Below are positions 42,235 through 49,618 of a DNA stretch of 49,618 nt, piece after piece. Each line of letters starts with the position of its first letter. Positions within the stretch are counted from its first letter, which is position 1. Location of the stretch: NCBI GenBank assembly GCA_035604685.1, contig DATNIB010000029.1, positions 1 through 49,618 of the forward strand, in the 5' to 3' direction. A program made the position numbers and the translations under genes. Source of the stretch: DATNIB01 sp035604685. Its GTDB lineage: Bacteria > Actinomycetota > Acidimicrobiia > Acidimicrobiales > RAAP-2. A model generated the notes under the pieces. The model made no database searches. It had not been told where the DNA came from and worked only from the letters and a program-made list of their open reading frames with translations.

Positions 42235-43956
42235 ATGATGATTGATCTTGTGACAGGGGGGAGGTCGAGGCGGTGGCTCTCCGAGACCCTGCATCTCCGC
42301 GCCCCGCTCTTCTCCTCTCTCCGCGGTTACCAGTCCGCGTTCGCCGGGGCGGACGTGGTTGCGGCGGTGACGCTGCTCGTCATCGCCGTGCCCGAGCAGT
42401 TGGCGACCTCCCGACTGGCCGGCATGCCCCCCATCACGGCGTTCTATGCGTTCATCGCCGGCACCGTGCTGTTCGCCGCGCTCGGTTCGAACCCGCAGAT
42501 GTCGGTGGGGGCGGATTCGACGATCGCGCCGCTGTTCGCCGTCGGGATCGCTCACTTCGCTCCGATCGGCTCACCTCACTACGTCGACCTCGTCGGCATC
42601 CTGGCCGTCCTGGTCGGGGCAATCGTGGCGCTCGTCGGACTCCTGCGGCTCGGGTGGATCGCCGAATTCCTCTCCGCGCCGATCATCACCGGTTTCCTGG
42701 CGGGCGTGGCGGTCATCATCGTCGTGCACCAGCTCCCCGACCTCTTCGGCCTCTCTGCGAGCGGTGGCTCCACGCTCCATCGGATCGGCGCGGTCGTCGG
42801 GCATCTCAACCATGCCAATGGCTGGACTCTCGGCATCGGTGTGGTGACCTTCGCGGTCGTCGTCGGCGCCGAACGGGTCGACCGTCGGCTCCCGGGCGCC
42901 CTCGTGGCGTTGGTCGGCTCGACCATCGTGGTCGGAGTTCTGGGACTGCACACCAACGGCGTGGCCGTCCTCGGCAGCTTTGCGCACGGCGCGCCGCGAC
43001 TCGGGTTGGCCGACTTCTCGTGGTTGGCCGTCGCCAGGATGGTGCCGGTGGCCGGCGTGGTCGCGCTCGTCATCATCAGTCAGTCGGCGGCGACGACCCG
43101 CGCGTTTGCCGACCAGGGCGGCTACGACGTGGACGTCGGGCGGGACTTCCTCGGGGTGGGGGCGGGAAGCATCATGGCGGGCCTGTGCGGCTCGTTCCCG
43201 GTGAACGCCAGCCCAGCCCGAACGGCGGTCGTGGCCTCTGCCAAGGGTCGCACCCAGGCGTCCGGCCTGGCCGCTGCGGTTGGTCTGGCCGTGCTCATCC
43301 CGGCCGCTGGCCTGCTGAAGGACGTCCCCCTGGCGACCCTGGCCGGCGTCTTGATCTACGTGGCCACGCGCATCTTCCACGTCCACGAGATCCTCTCGAT
43401 CGCGCGCTTCGATCGCTTCGAGTTCGGCCTGACGGCGATCACCCTGCTCACGGTGGCACTGGTGGGAGTCGAACAGGGCATCGGCGTCGCGGTCGTCCTG
43501 GCCGTCCTCGACCGCACGAGGTTGAGCGCTCGACCACAGCTCCACGTTCTCGGCCGCCTCCCAGGCACGACCAGCTGGGCTCCGTTGAGCACCTCGAGTG
43601 CCCCAGCCCAGGTCCCGGGCGTGTTGGTCGTGTTGTTCGCCACGCCCCTGTGGTACGCGAACGCGATCCACTTCCGTGCCGAGATCGATGCGGCCCTGGC
43701 GCGCGCCGTCGGGACACCGAAGCTCCTGGTTCTCGATGCGCTGGGCATGAGCGACATCGACTACACGGGGTCGCGCGCGCTTCACCAGGTGCTGGACGAA
43801 CTCGACCGGCGCCACATCACCGTCGCCGTGGCCCGGGCCGGCGAACACGTCCGGGAGGGCCTGACTCGAAGCGGCCTGCTCGAGCGCATCGGGGCGGACC
43901 GACTCTTTCCCGCGGTTGACGAGGCCGTCACCGACCTCGGCCCGCCCGGGCATTGA
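42235..43956 (+). CDS. SulP family anion transporter with C-terminal STAS domain
   Basis: 573 residues from the ATG at 42235. About 12-14 membrane segments. SulP landmarks: FAGADVVAAVTLLVIAVPEQLA, MPPITAFYAFIAGTVLFAALG, VGADSTIAPLFAVG, IITGFLAGVAVIIVVHQLP, GSFPVNASPARTAVVASAKG. The STAS domain is about 450-560 (LVLDALGMSDIDYTGSRALH). SulP proteins carry sulfate, bicarbonate or other anions; BicA-like bicarbonate use would fit but is undetermined. No ribosome site is visible; codon use is a little richer in A/T than in the 5-40 kb region. Confidence 0.87.
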   Translation: MMIDLVTGGRSRRWLSETLHLRAPLFSSLRGYQSAFAGADVVAAVTLLVIAVPEQLATSRLAGMPPITAFYAFIAGTVLFAALGSNPQMSVGADSTIAPLFAVGIAHFAPIGSPHYVDLVGILAVLVGAIVALVGLLRLGWIAEFLSAPIITGFLAGVAVIIVVHQLPDLFGLSASGGSTLHRIGAVVGHLNHANGWTLGIGVVTFAVVVGAERVDRRLPGALVALVGSTIVVGVLGLHTNGVAVLGSFAHGAPRLGLADFSWLAVARMVPVAGVVALVIISQSAATTRAFADQGGYDVDVGRDFLGVGAGSIMAGLCGSFPVNASPARTAVVASAKGRTQASGLAAAVGLAVLIPAAGLLKDVPLATLAGVLIYVATRIFHVHEILSIARFDRFEFGLTAITLLTVALVGVEQGIGVAVVLAVLDRTRLSARPQLHVLGRLPGTTSWAPLSTSSAPAQVPGVLVVLFATPLWYANAIHFRAEIDAALARAVGTPKLLVLDALGMSDIDYTGSRALHQVLDELDRRHITVAVARAGEHVREGLTRSGLLERIGADRLFPAVDEAVTDLGPPGH

Positions 43957-44039
43957 CGGCTGAGGCCGGCGGGCGCGAGACGCGTTGCCGCGAACGACGC
44001 ACTCCTCCGCCTGAGCAGCGGACGCATGTCGAGGAACTC

Positions 44040-44705
44040 CTAGGCGACGCGTTTCACCGTCGATTGATGCCCCAGACTGATACCTGCCCCTGTCGGCTGT
44101 CCTGACGCCGGAAGCTGTCGCTGCACGAACCTCCTGGCCCGGTAGGCCCGAGCCCGGGCATTGTCCTCGGAGATGTGTTCGGCGACCGCCACCTGTGCAT
44201 AGCTCAACCCCTCCATCTCCCGAAGCAGGAGCGCCCTGCGCAGCTCTGGACGGAGCCGGCACATTGCCTCTTGGACGGCTTTCATGCGCCCGAGATCGGG
44301 GACTTGTTCCGCGACGTCGGCCTCATCTTGAGGCTGGGCGGACATCGCCTCGGCGAGGTCGCGCTCGCGCCTGATCCTTGCCAGCTGGTCGACACACACG
44401 TTGTGCAGGATCGTGTTCAACCAGGCGCCGAGTCGGTACTCACCGGTCCAACCGAAACGCCAGATCCCTTCGAGTGCCTTCCTGAACGTGTCCTGGCAAG
44501 CGTCCTCTGGTTGCCCGATCGGGCCCAGCAGCCGGCGGGCCCGCTTGAGGAGCGCGTCGTGGTGGTCATTGAAGATGACCGCGAATGCCCCCACGTCTCC
44601 ACCGATGTAGGCGTCCACGAGCGCACGGTCGCGGTCGGAATTGGTCACGGATGGCGGCGCCTGCCCATGGTCAGTCGCGAAACCGCTCGACTCCAGCCTG
44701 ATCAC
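44040..44705 (-). CDS. ECF-family RNA polymerase sigma factor
   Basis: 221 residues from the GTG at 44705 (AGGAGGAGGG upstream). Region 2 has YIGGDVGAFAVIFNDHHDALL, PEDACQDTFRKALEGIWRF and LGAWLNTILHNVCVDQLARI. Region 4 has MCRLRPELRRALLLREMEGLSYAQVA and SEDNARARAYRARRFVQ. A conventional anti-sigma factor does not follow; the downstream neighbour is the convergent SulP gene. A 25-residue N-terminal lead and a 25-residue C-terminal tail are disordered. Regulation by partner switching or by the tail is possible. Confidence 0.9.
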   Translation of the reverse strand: MIRLESSGFATDHGQAPPSVTNSDRDRALVDAYIGGDVGAFAVIFNDHHDALLKRARRLLGPIGQPEDACQDTFRKALEGIWRFGWTGEYRLGAWLNTILHNVCVDQLARIRRERDLAEAMSAQPQDEADVAEQVPDLGRMKAVQEAMCRLRPELRRALLLREMEGLSYAQVAVAEHISEDNARARAYRARRFVQRQLPASGQPTGAGISLGHQSTVKRVA

Positions 44706-45270
44706 GGCCCTCCTCCTACAGACCCCCGTCCACCCCTTGTGACTCCTTTCTCATGCTGACGGGCGCCGGAGGATTTCGGCCAGGGTCGAAAGTCACCTTC
44801 TCTCAAGGATTGGCGGGGGGACCCGGTAGCGGATCAGACGCCCGGTTCGCCTTCTAGGACCGACACAACGCGGAGGCGGGGGAGACCCTGTCCGGATATC
44901 AGAACCGATGCTGGTGGAACAGCCGAGGCCGGCAGGCGTCGTTGGCCACGTCGGTTTCGGGTATCCGGTGACCACCGGACGTGTGGTCACCGGTCGGGAA
45001 CCATCGGGTGTGGATTGCCGACTCCGCCCGGCGGGGGAGAGACCCGCAGCTCAGCGAACGTGGCCCCGGCCAGTACGACGACTCTCGCCAGGCCGGCAGT
45101 CCACGGAGCCCTCCCGAGGCGCCGGACACTCACCCCAGCGGTTCCGAGTTGTGGACGGTTAAATCCGTCGGCATCGGCACGGCTTCCCGTGCCAGGATCA
45201 ATGCCGGTTGGAGCCAGCCATGCTCCTCCAGTTGGGTGTACATCCGATCCGCCGCGAAAGGGAAGGAATC
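44706..45270. other. 565-bp intergenic region between ECF sigma and SnoaL-like genes
   Basis: No gene recognised. Short ORFs on both strands have non-coding composition. It contains an 11-bp inverted repeat at 44965-44993 and a small hairpin (GACGG, TTAAAT, CCGTC) at 45154-45169. Presumably promoters of the two flanking divergent genes. Confidence 0.4.
44965..44993. repeat. 11-bp perfect inverted repeat
   Basis: Arms CCGGTGACCAC and GTGGTCACCGG with a 7-nt spacer. No T tract. It lies 260 bp upstream of the sigma gene and 278 bp before the SnoaL-like gene; operator or structured-RNA candidate. Confidence 0.6.
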
Positions 45271-45756
45271 GTGACCGATGCGGACACGAACCTGTCGATC
45301 ATTCGTAGACACCACGATGCCCTGAACCGCGGGGACATCGCTGCGGCAGTGACCGACTACGCCGAGGACTGCACCAATCATGGACGCCCGGCGGGGCGGC
45401 AACGAATCGAAGCCATCCTGCGGGATATTCACACCACGTTCCCAGACGACAAGGCCGAGATCCTCGACGCCATCGGAGTGGGCGACGACGTCGTGGTTCG
45501 GGCGATCGTTTCCGGAACCCATTCAGGCGTCTCCCGGTTGCCGGTCATGGGCGCTCTGCTCATGGGAGTGGCGCCCACTGGGCGGTCCTACAAGGTCCAG
45601 CACATCCATTGGTACCGGATGAAGGACGGTCAGATCCAAGACCACCGAGCGAACCGCGACGACCTCGGGATGCTCCAGCAGTTGGGGATCCTGCCGGGCT
45701 TGGATGCCCGAGGCGGTCTGAACGAGGAAGGCATCAGGCAGCCCCTGGCTGAGTGA
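45271..45756 (+). CDS. SnoaL-like/NTF2-fold protein (ester cyclase family)
   Basis: 161 residues from the GTG at 45271 after GGGAAGGA. NTF2-like SnoaL fold: LSIIRRHHDALNRGDIAAAV, YAEDCTNHGRPAGRQRIEAI, DIHTTFPDDKAEILDAIGVG, VVRAIVSGTHSG and HIHWYRMKDGQIQDHRANRDDLGMLQQ (given in parts). The family covers polyketide cyclases and many small-molecule enzymes; no substrate can be assigned. The frame upstream to 45208 lacks a ribosome site. Confidence 0.82.
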   Translation: MTDADTNLSIIRRHHDALNRGDIAAAVTDYAEDCTNHGRPAGRQRIEAILRDIHTTFPDDKAEILDAIGVGDDVVVRAIVSGTHSGVSRLPVMGALLMGVAPTGRSYKVQHIHWYRMKDGQIQDHRANRDDLGMLQQLGILPGLDARGGLNEEGIRQPLAE

Positions 45757-46029
45757 ACCACCGCCGCCGAGGCCATCCGCAAACCGCGGATACCGCTTGG
45801 GCCCGAGGCCCCGGATCTGCCGTTCCGGGTGAGGCAACTCTCTGCGGGCCGGACCGGGCGTGACACCCTGACCGTCTGCGGCGGCCCTGGACTGGCGGAC
45901 GAGCCCCATCAGGAGCTCATCCAAAACCTTCCGAGCAGTCACGAGGGCTTGAACCTGTTCCGGGACGGAGTAGCCGAGCGTCGAGGACCTGCCTCGCATC
46001 GTCCCAACTTGAGACAGTCGAGATCCGTA
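45757..46029. other. intergenic stretch left of the dif-like site
   Basis: 273 bp with no convincing gene. A minus-strand frame reads LGYSVPEQVQALVTARKVLD near 45.95 kb; it could be a gene relic but has no full domain. Confidence 0.35.
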
Positions 46030-46057
46030 ACTTGACATAATGTGCATTATCGGACAT
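46030..46057 (-). other. dif: dif-like XerC/XerD recombination site
   Basis: Read on the minus strand the 28 bp are an XerC-like arm ATGTCCGATAA, a 6-bp centre TGCACA and an XerD-like arm TTATGTCAAGT. E. coli dif from memory is GGTGCGCATAA, TGTATA, TTATGTTAAAT: the XerD arm matches 9 of 11 and the inner ATAA of the XerC arm is identical. Actinobacterial dif sites that I recall share GATAATG and CATTATGTCAAG. It sits in a noncoding gap where gene orientation flips. Chromosome-dimer resolution is inferred. An integrated element using dif is an alternative. Confidence 0.75.
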
Positions 46058-46132
46058 GGGGACGTGTGCGCAGAAAAAACGGGCCCCCGCTAGGGAGCCA
46101 GTTCGGCCCATGTCTGCTACAGATTGCGCCCT

Positions 46133-46402
46133 GTGAGCAGATTCAACCGCGGGCAGCGGATCGTGGCCGTCGTCGGCCTGGGAGTCGCCCTTTGGTTTGT
46201 GGGCGAGTACGTCACGACCCTCGGAAACCCCTTGGGGGTGATCGCTTACGCCCCGCTCAGCAAGGCCATAGGCCCGTCGGGGTATTCACTCACGTCGCTC
46301 GAACGCCTCCTCGTCTGGCTGGGCTTGGTGATCGCCTGGGTGGTCGGTTCGATGCTCTTGCTGCGAGCCACAGAGAAGGCACAACTACCCTCGGACGACT
46401 GA
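46133..46402 (+). CDS. small two-helix membrane protein, function unknown
   Basis: 89 residues from the GTG at 46133 (TACAGA about 10 nt upstream; a TTG at 46124 is an alternative). Two hydrophobic segments: IVAVVGLGVALWFVGEYV (about 9-26) and LLVWLGLVIAWVVGSMLLL (about 59-77). Basic N terminus. No family recognised. It is the first gene right of the dif-like site and its stop abuts the convergent cupin gene. Confidence 0.6.
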   Translation: MSRFNRGQRIVAVVGLGVALWFVGEYVTTLGNPLGVIAYAPLSKAIGPSGYSLTSLERLLVWLGLVIAWVVGSMLLLRATEKAQLPSDD

Positions 46403-46984
46403 CTAGCCCGGGTCGGCGGAATCCCCAGGTGCAAGTGTCGAGACCTCTTCGGCCCAAGACGCGTTCGCCTTGTCGAAGACCCGGCGGACTTGGGCAGGGT
46501 CATAAGGCTGCTCCTGGAGGGTCACGGGGTCCCACTGGCTCCGGGGCTGCCTAACAAAGTCGCCGCCGTAGACGTGGATCGCACCAGTGAAGCGCGCCAT
46601 GGAGTTGTCCACAGTGTGTATGGCGTCGGCGCCAAGAGACAGCACCTCGCCTTCGCGGAGAACCTTTGCGCCTGACTTGACCAGCCCCTGTGGGCCTCTG
46701 CGGAAGAGCGTGTTGTCCTCAGCGCCGCCGTAGATCCCAATCACCGCCCACATCCGGTGGTCGTGAGGGTAGAGCGACATCCGGGGCGCCCAGACGACAT
46801 TGAGCACGGTGAGCTGGGGCGAGTTGAACAGGACCTCGAGCCCACCTTCGGATCTTCCGAGCCGCTCGGCAACCGGGCCGGGTCGCTCCAGCGTCCTCAC
46901 CAGGATCTCTCGCACCACCCGACGTGGCTCACCGTCGAGGAGGGACTCGCGACAGCTCGCCACCAAGGTGTCGACTTCGAACAC
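46403..46984 (-). CDS. cupin, cysteine dioxygenase-like
   Basis: 193 residues from the GTG at 46984 (AGGAGCC upstream). The core is LTVLNVVWAPRMSLYPHDHR, then MWAVIGIYGGAEDNTLFRR, then LGADAIHTVDN and GAIHVYGGDF. HDH plus a downstream His fit the three-histidine iron site of cysteine dioxygenase-type cupins (PHDHRMWAV is a common signature). The substrate is probably a thiol or a small acid, not decidable here. It lies 11 bp after a truncated permease on the same strand. Confidence 0.75.
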   Translation of the reverse strand: MFEVDTLVASCRESLLDGEPRRVVREILVRTLERPGPVAERLGRSEGGLEVLFNSPQLTVLNVVWAPRMSLYPHDHRMWAVIGIYGGAEDNTLFRRGPQGLVKSGAKVLREGEVLSLGADAIHTVDNSMARFTGAIHVYGGDFVRQPRSQWDPVTLQEQPYDPAQVRRVFDKANASWAEEVSTLAPGDSADPG

Positions 46985-46995
46985 TAGGGCTCCTC

Positions 46996-47345
46996 TCAGC
47001 CGAGACGCAGTGTTTCGAGCGGCTGCAAACGTGCGGCCTTGATCGAAGGATAAAGGCCGGCGAGGACCGAGACGAGCAGGGCCAGACCCATCCAGAGGGG
47101 TATCTGGGCGTAGCCGATCTCGACCACCCAATGCTCGAAAAACGAGACCAGATAGACCACTCCTACCCCGATCGCCGCTCCCAGAGATCCACCTAGCAGC
47201 CCGACGAATGTCGACGACTCCAAGAGGAACTGGGTGCCGATTGTCGAACGACTATGGCCGACGGCTCGGCGGATGCCGATTTCGGCTGACCGTTGAACGA
47301 CGGAGATCGACATGACGTTGGCGATGCCGAGCCCTCCCACCGAGG
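46996..47345 (-). pseudogene. 5'-truncated FtsX/MacB-type ABC permease remnant
   Basis: The C-terminal permease domain is clear: SVGGLGIANVMSISVVQRSA, EIGIRRAVGHSRSTIGTQFL, LLGGSLGAAIGVGVVYLVSF and GLYPSIKAARLQPLETLRLG. It begins abruptly at about 47345, where the sequence upstream (47346-47477) turns Pro/Arg-rich and non-coding. Full-length MacB-like permeases are about 400 residues; only about 116 remain. No ATPase gene is near. An ORF extends to 47445 with an unrelated N terminus. Confidence 0.72.
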
Positions 47346-47477
47346 CAGTTCTGTCGGTTGGGCTCTCACCCCTCCCCTCCCCCGGCGTTCGTGGGTCGGT
47401 GGGTTCCCTTGTCCGCTTCGCCGGGCGTGCCGATCTTTCGGACACCCCATTCCTTTCTGTCGACGCGGTCCTCGGGT

Positions 47478-49019
47478 CTAGGAGTTTGGTACCAACGGGT
47501 TCACCCCAAACCCGCCGTTGGGAAAGAAGGTGCCGCCTCCGGGACCGACCCCGCCATTCTGCGGCTGCTCCTGTTGTGAGCCCAACGTCACCGAGAGGGT
47601 CCTCTTGATCGAGCCGCGATAGAAGGTCACGCTCACCTTCTGGCCGGCTTTGTCCTTCTGGATGAGGCTTTGGAGGTCGGCGGCGGAGGTCACCGAGGAG
47701 GAATTGATGTCGACCACGACGTCACCCTGCGCCAGGCCGGCGTTGTCGGCCGGCGAACCTGGGGTGACCGCCAGGATGACCGCCCCCTGCTGAGGCGTGA
47801 ACCGGTACTCGGAGCGCAGCTGGGGGGTCAGCGTGGCGACGGCCAGCCCGATGTAGCCGCTGCCCTGCTGCTGGGTCCCGCCCTTCTGCAGCTCCGGGAG
47901 GAGCGACTCGATCCTGGCCGACGGGATGGCGAAGCCGATGTTCTGTGCGTTGGTGCCGTCTCCTGCGTTCCCCGCCACGGCCGTGTTCATCCCGATCACC
48001 TGGCCGGCGGTGTCGATGAGCGGGCCGCCCGAGTTGCCCGGGTTGATTGCGGCGTCGGTCTGGATGAGATCGCTAAGGGTTTCGGTGCCGTTGGTGGAGC
48101 CGACGGCGGTCACCGTCCGGCCGATGGCCGAGACGATGCCCTGGGTGACCGTCGGGGAGCCCTGGGAGAGCCCCAGCGCGTTCCCGATCGCCACTACCGC
48201 ATCGCCGACGACGGCCTTGTCGGAGTCGCCGAAGGTGACGGTTCGCAGGCCCGATGCCCCGTTGATGCGCAGGAGCGCCACGTCATCGCTCGGATCTGCG
48301 CCGACCAGCGTCGCCTTCTCGGGCTTGGTCGACCCGGACTCGGTGATCCTGATCGCGGCGCCGTCCGCGGCGGCCAGCTCGATCACGTGGTTGTTGGTGA
48401 CCACCAGGCCGTCGGGAGAGATGATCATCCCGCTCCCCTGGTCGTCCTCGAACGACGTCTGGACCTCGATCGAGACGACCGCCGGCAGGACCTTGGCCAC
48501 CAGGGAGGGGATGGAGACCCGACCGTTCCCGGACAGGGCCGCACCAGGGACCGCACTCCCCTCTCGGATCGTGATGCCGTTGCGGCCGCCCGAGTTGTCA
48601 GCGAGAGCCGTCACGACGGCGCCCACTGCGCCGCCGATCAACGCGGACACGAGCGCGACGGCGATCCAAGTGCGACCGAGCGCGGCCCTGGGCGGACGTT
48701 GCTCGGCCCCTCCCGCACCTGCGGTCGCCCACCCGACCGCGGACCCCGCGGCACCGCCGCCGAACGCGTCCGGCGACGCCGTCGAAGCACCGGACGACGC
48801 GGTGGCGGGCTGACCGGAGGGCGGGGTGACCGCCTCGGGCGGTCCGAAGGGCGGGACGACCCAGCCGGCACCGGCCGCGCTCGGGGGCGTCGACGCAGAC
48901 TGGCCGGGCCCCGTGGCCGGGGTCTCGGCCGTGGGGGCCGGGGTGATCGGCGTCTCGGGGGTGCCCGGGGTCGCGGCGGGGCCGCGCGCCGCCTCGGCGT
49001 CTTCGAAGGGGCCAGTCAT
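47478..49019 (-). CDS. HtrA/DegP-like membrane-anchored serine protease with PDZ domain
   Basis: 513 residues from the ATG at 49019 (AGGAGG upstream). Residues 1-110 are a cytosolic Pro/Thr/Ala-rich tail. One membrane helix (WIAVALVSALIGGAVGAVV, about 118-136) precedes a trypsin-like domain: His211 (TNNHV), Asp246 (PSDDVALL), Ser330 (NPGNSGGP). PDZ domain about 385-480 (GAVILAVTPGSPADNAGLAQ, GDVVVDINS). Quality control of extracytoplasmic proteins, as in actinobacterial PepD/HtrA. A Gly/Pro/Asn-rich tail ends it. Confidence 0.94.
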   Translation of the reverse strand: MTGPFEDAEAARGPAATPGTPETPITPAPTAETPATGPGQSASTPPSAAGAGWVVPPFGPPEAVTPPSGQPATASSGASTASPDAFGGGAAGSAVGWATAGAGGAEQRPPRAALGRTWIAVALVSALIGGAVGAVVTALADNSGGRNGITIREGSAVPGAALSGNGRVSIPSLVAKVLPAVVSIEVQTSFEDDQGSGMIISPDGLVVTNNHVIELAAADGAAIRITESGSTKPEKATLVGADPSDDVALLRINGASGLRTVTFGDSDKAVVGDAVVAIGNALGLSQGSPTVTQGIVSAIGRTVTAVGSTNGTETLSDLIQTDAAINPGNSGGPLIDTAGQVIGMNTAVAGNAGDGTNAQNIGFAIPSARIESLLPELQKGGTQQQGSGYIGLAVATLTPQLRSEYRFTPQQGAVILAVTPGSPADNAGLAQGDVVVDINSSSVTSAADLQSLIQKDKAGQKVSVTFYRGSIKRTLSVTLGSQQEQPQNGGVGPGGGTFFPNGGFGVNPLVPNS

Positions 49020-49190
49020 GACGGACCTCCTGAACGGACGAGCGCCCGCCGCACCATTGCATCCGCCCTGTTGCCAGGCAGGAGGGACGCCGCGGCGCCC
49101 ATGCTAGAGGAGCGTCGAGGCGACGGGTCGTCAACGGGGGGCGGGAGGCTCGGCCGAGCGGCGACCACCCAGCGCGCGGCGGGCGCTTGG

Positions 49191-49196
49191 TAGCGT
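49191..49196 (+). promoter_or_regulatory. -10 box before the last gene
   Basis: TAGCGT, 9 nt before the ATG at 49206. Confidence 0.4.
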
Positions 49197-49205
49197 GACC
49201 GGGTC

Positions 49206-49618
49206 ATGGCCCGTGTCACCGAGATCGAGCTGACCAGTCGCTCCGAGGGCGGCGCCTGGAATTGGCGGGCCGTCGGCGCGCGCCAACCGCGGGGCACCCT
49301 CTCGGGCGATCTGGTGCCGAGCGGCTCGTCGGTCGGCGACGTGCTGCGGGCCGAGCTCGAGTTCGCCATCGAGGGCATCGAGGTGGTGGCGCTCGCCCCG
49401 GTGAAGACCGACCGCCGCGACGAAGCGCGCGGCCAGCGGATCGAGCTGATCTCCTCGCCGCTGCACGGCCCGGAGATCTCCGTCACCTACGCCTCGGGCG
49501 GCGCGCGCCCCGGGCGCGACGGCGAGCGCGGCCGGGGTCGAGAGGACGGCCCGGGGCGCCGCGACGGTGCCCGGCGCGGATCGGGGCCCGGTCGCGACGG
49601 GCCGCCGCGGCCCGGCGG
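49206..49618 (+). CDS. protein with small N-terminal domain and Arg/Gly-rich disordered tail (3' partial)
   Basis: At least 137 residues; runs off the window. Residues 1-95 form a compact beta-rich domain (TEIELTSRSEGGAWNWRAVG, ARQPRGTLSGDLVPSG, VLRAELEFAIEGIEVVAL, RIELISSP). From about 97 it is RG/GR-rich: PGRDGERGRGREDGPGRRDG. I recall hypothetical proteins of this layout in Acidimicrobiia, with a helical C-terminal part after the Arg-rich stretch, but no known function; a nucleic-acid binding role is inferred. Confidence 0.72.
   Translation, partial: MARVTEIELTSRSEGGAWNWRAVGARQPRGTLSGDLVPSGSSVGDVLRAELEFAIEGIEVVALAPVKTDRRDEARGQRIELISSPLHGPEISVTYASGGARPGRDGERGRGREDGPGRRDGARRGSGPGRDGPPRPG

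Noticed and set aside
45917..46111. Short minus-strand frames across the dif-like site.
   Set aside because: No ribosome site or domain; the overlap with dif is a chance open frame.

Overview
The window is very GC-rich, protein-dense bacterial DNA that reads as a chromosomal segment of a deep-branching actinobacterium, most likely Acidimicrobiia-like. The evidence is a gcvH, zinc-ribbon/FHA (GarA-like), FtsR-type MerR, DUF151 block with the same order as mycobacterial Rv1826-Rv1829, Arg/Gly/Pro-rich disordered proteins at both ends, many GTG starts, and many start codons only 5-9 nt after a TAnnnT -10 box, which suggests leaderless mRNAs. I see no rRNA, tRNA, CRISPR array, transposase or prophage gene.

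Layout. 0-6 kb is central carbon metabolism: the tail of an Arg-rich TPR protein, class I fructose-bisphosphate aldolase (fbaB), a PadR regulator and the 2-oxoacid:ferredoxin oxidoreductase pair korA-korB. 6-13 kb holds a DUF1015 protein, a PgsA-like phosphatidyltransferase, a nucleotidyltransferase/degenerate phosphomannomutase fusion, then gcvH, garA-like, ftsR and DUF151. 13-20.8 kb holds an AcuI/YhdH reductase, a secreted protein, an S9 peptidase, a GT87-like membrane protein, a membrane-anchored protein, thiD and thiG. 20.9-25.4 kb holds a DtxR-box-controlled Fe(III) ABC importer without a binding protein, a second MerR regulator, a nuclease-fold-like small protein and a four-helix membrane protein. 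25.5-29.5 kb is gcvT-gcvPA-gcvPB, which completes glycine cleavage with the distant gcvH.

30-40.6 kb is an accessory catabolic island: a ferritin-like protein, a class II aldolase, a LysR remnant with an orphan operator-like repeat, an acyl-CoA ligase, and a tightly overlapping operon P450 - P450 - HgdB/BcrC-like - HgdB/BcrB-like - CaiB/BaiF CoA-transferase, followed by a MarR regulator. Both P450s lack the acid-alcohol pair, one has lost about 10 conserved residues, and both dehydratase-like subunits lack most of the usual iron-sulfur cysteines. This is my best candidate for an undescribed system.

40.6-49.6 kb holds DUF2254, a SulP transporter, an orphan ECF sigma factor, a SnoaL-like protein, a 28-bp dif-like XerC/XerD site at 46030-46057, a small membrane protein, a CDO-like cupin, a 5'-truncated FtsX-type permease remnant, an HtrA/DegP-like protease and the start of another Arg/Gly-rich protein. 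Genes left of the dif-like site are mostly on +, and most to its right are on -, as expected where replichores converge. This part also looks visibly less GC-extreme.
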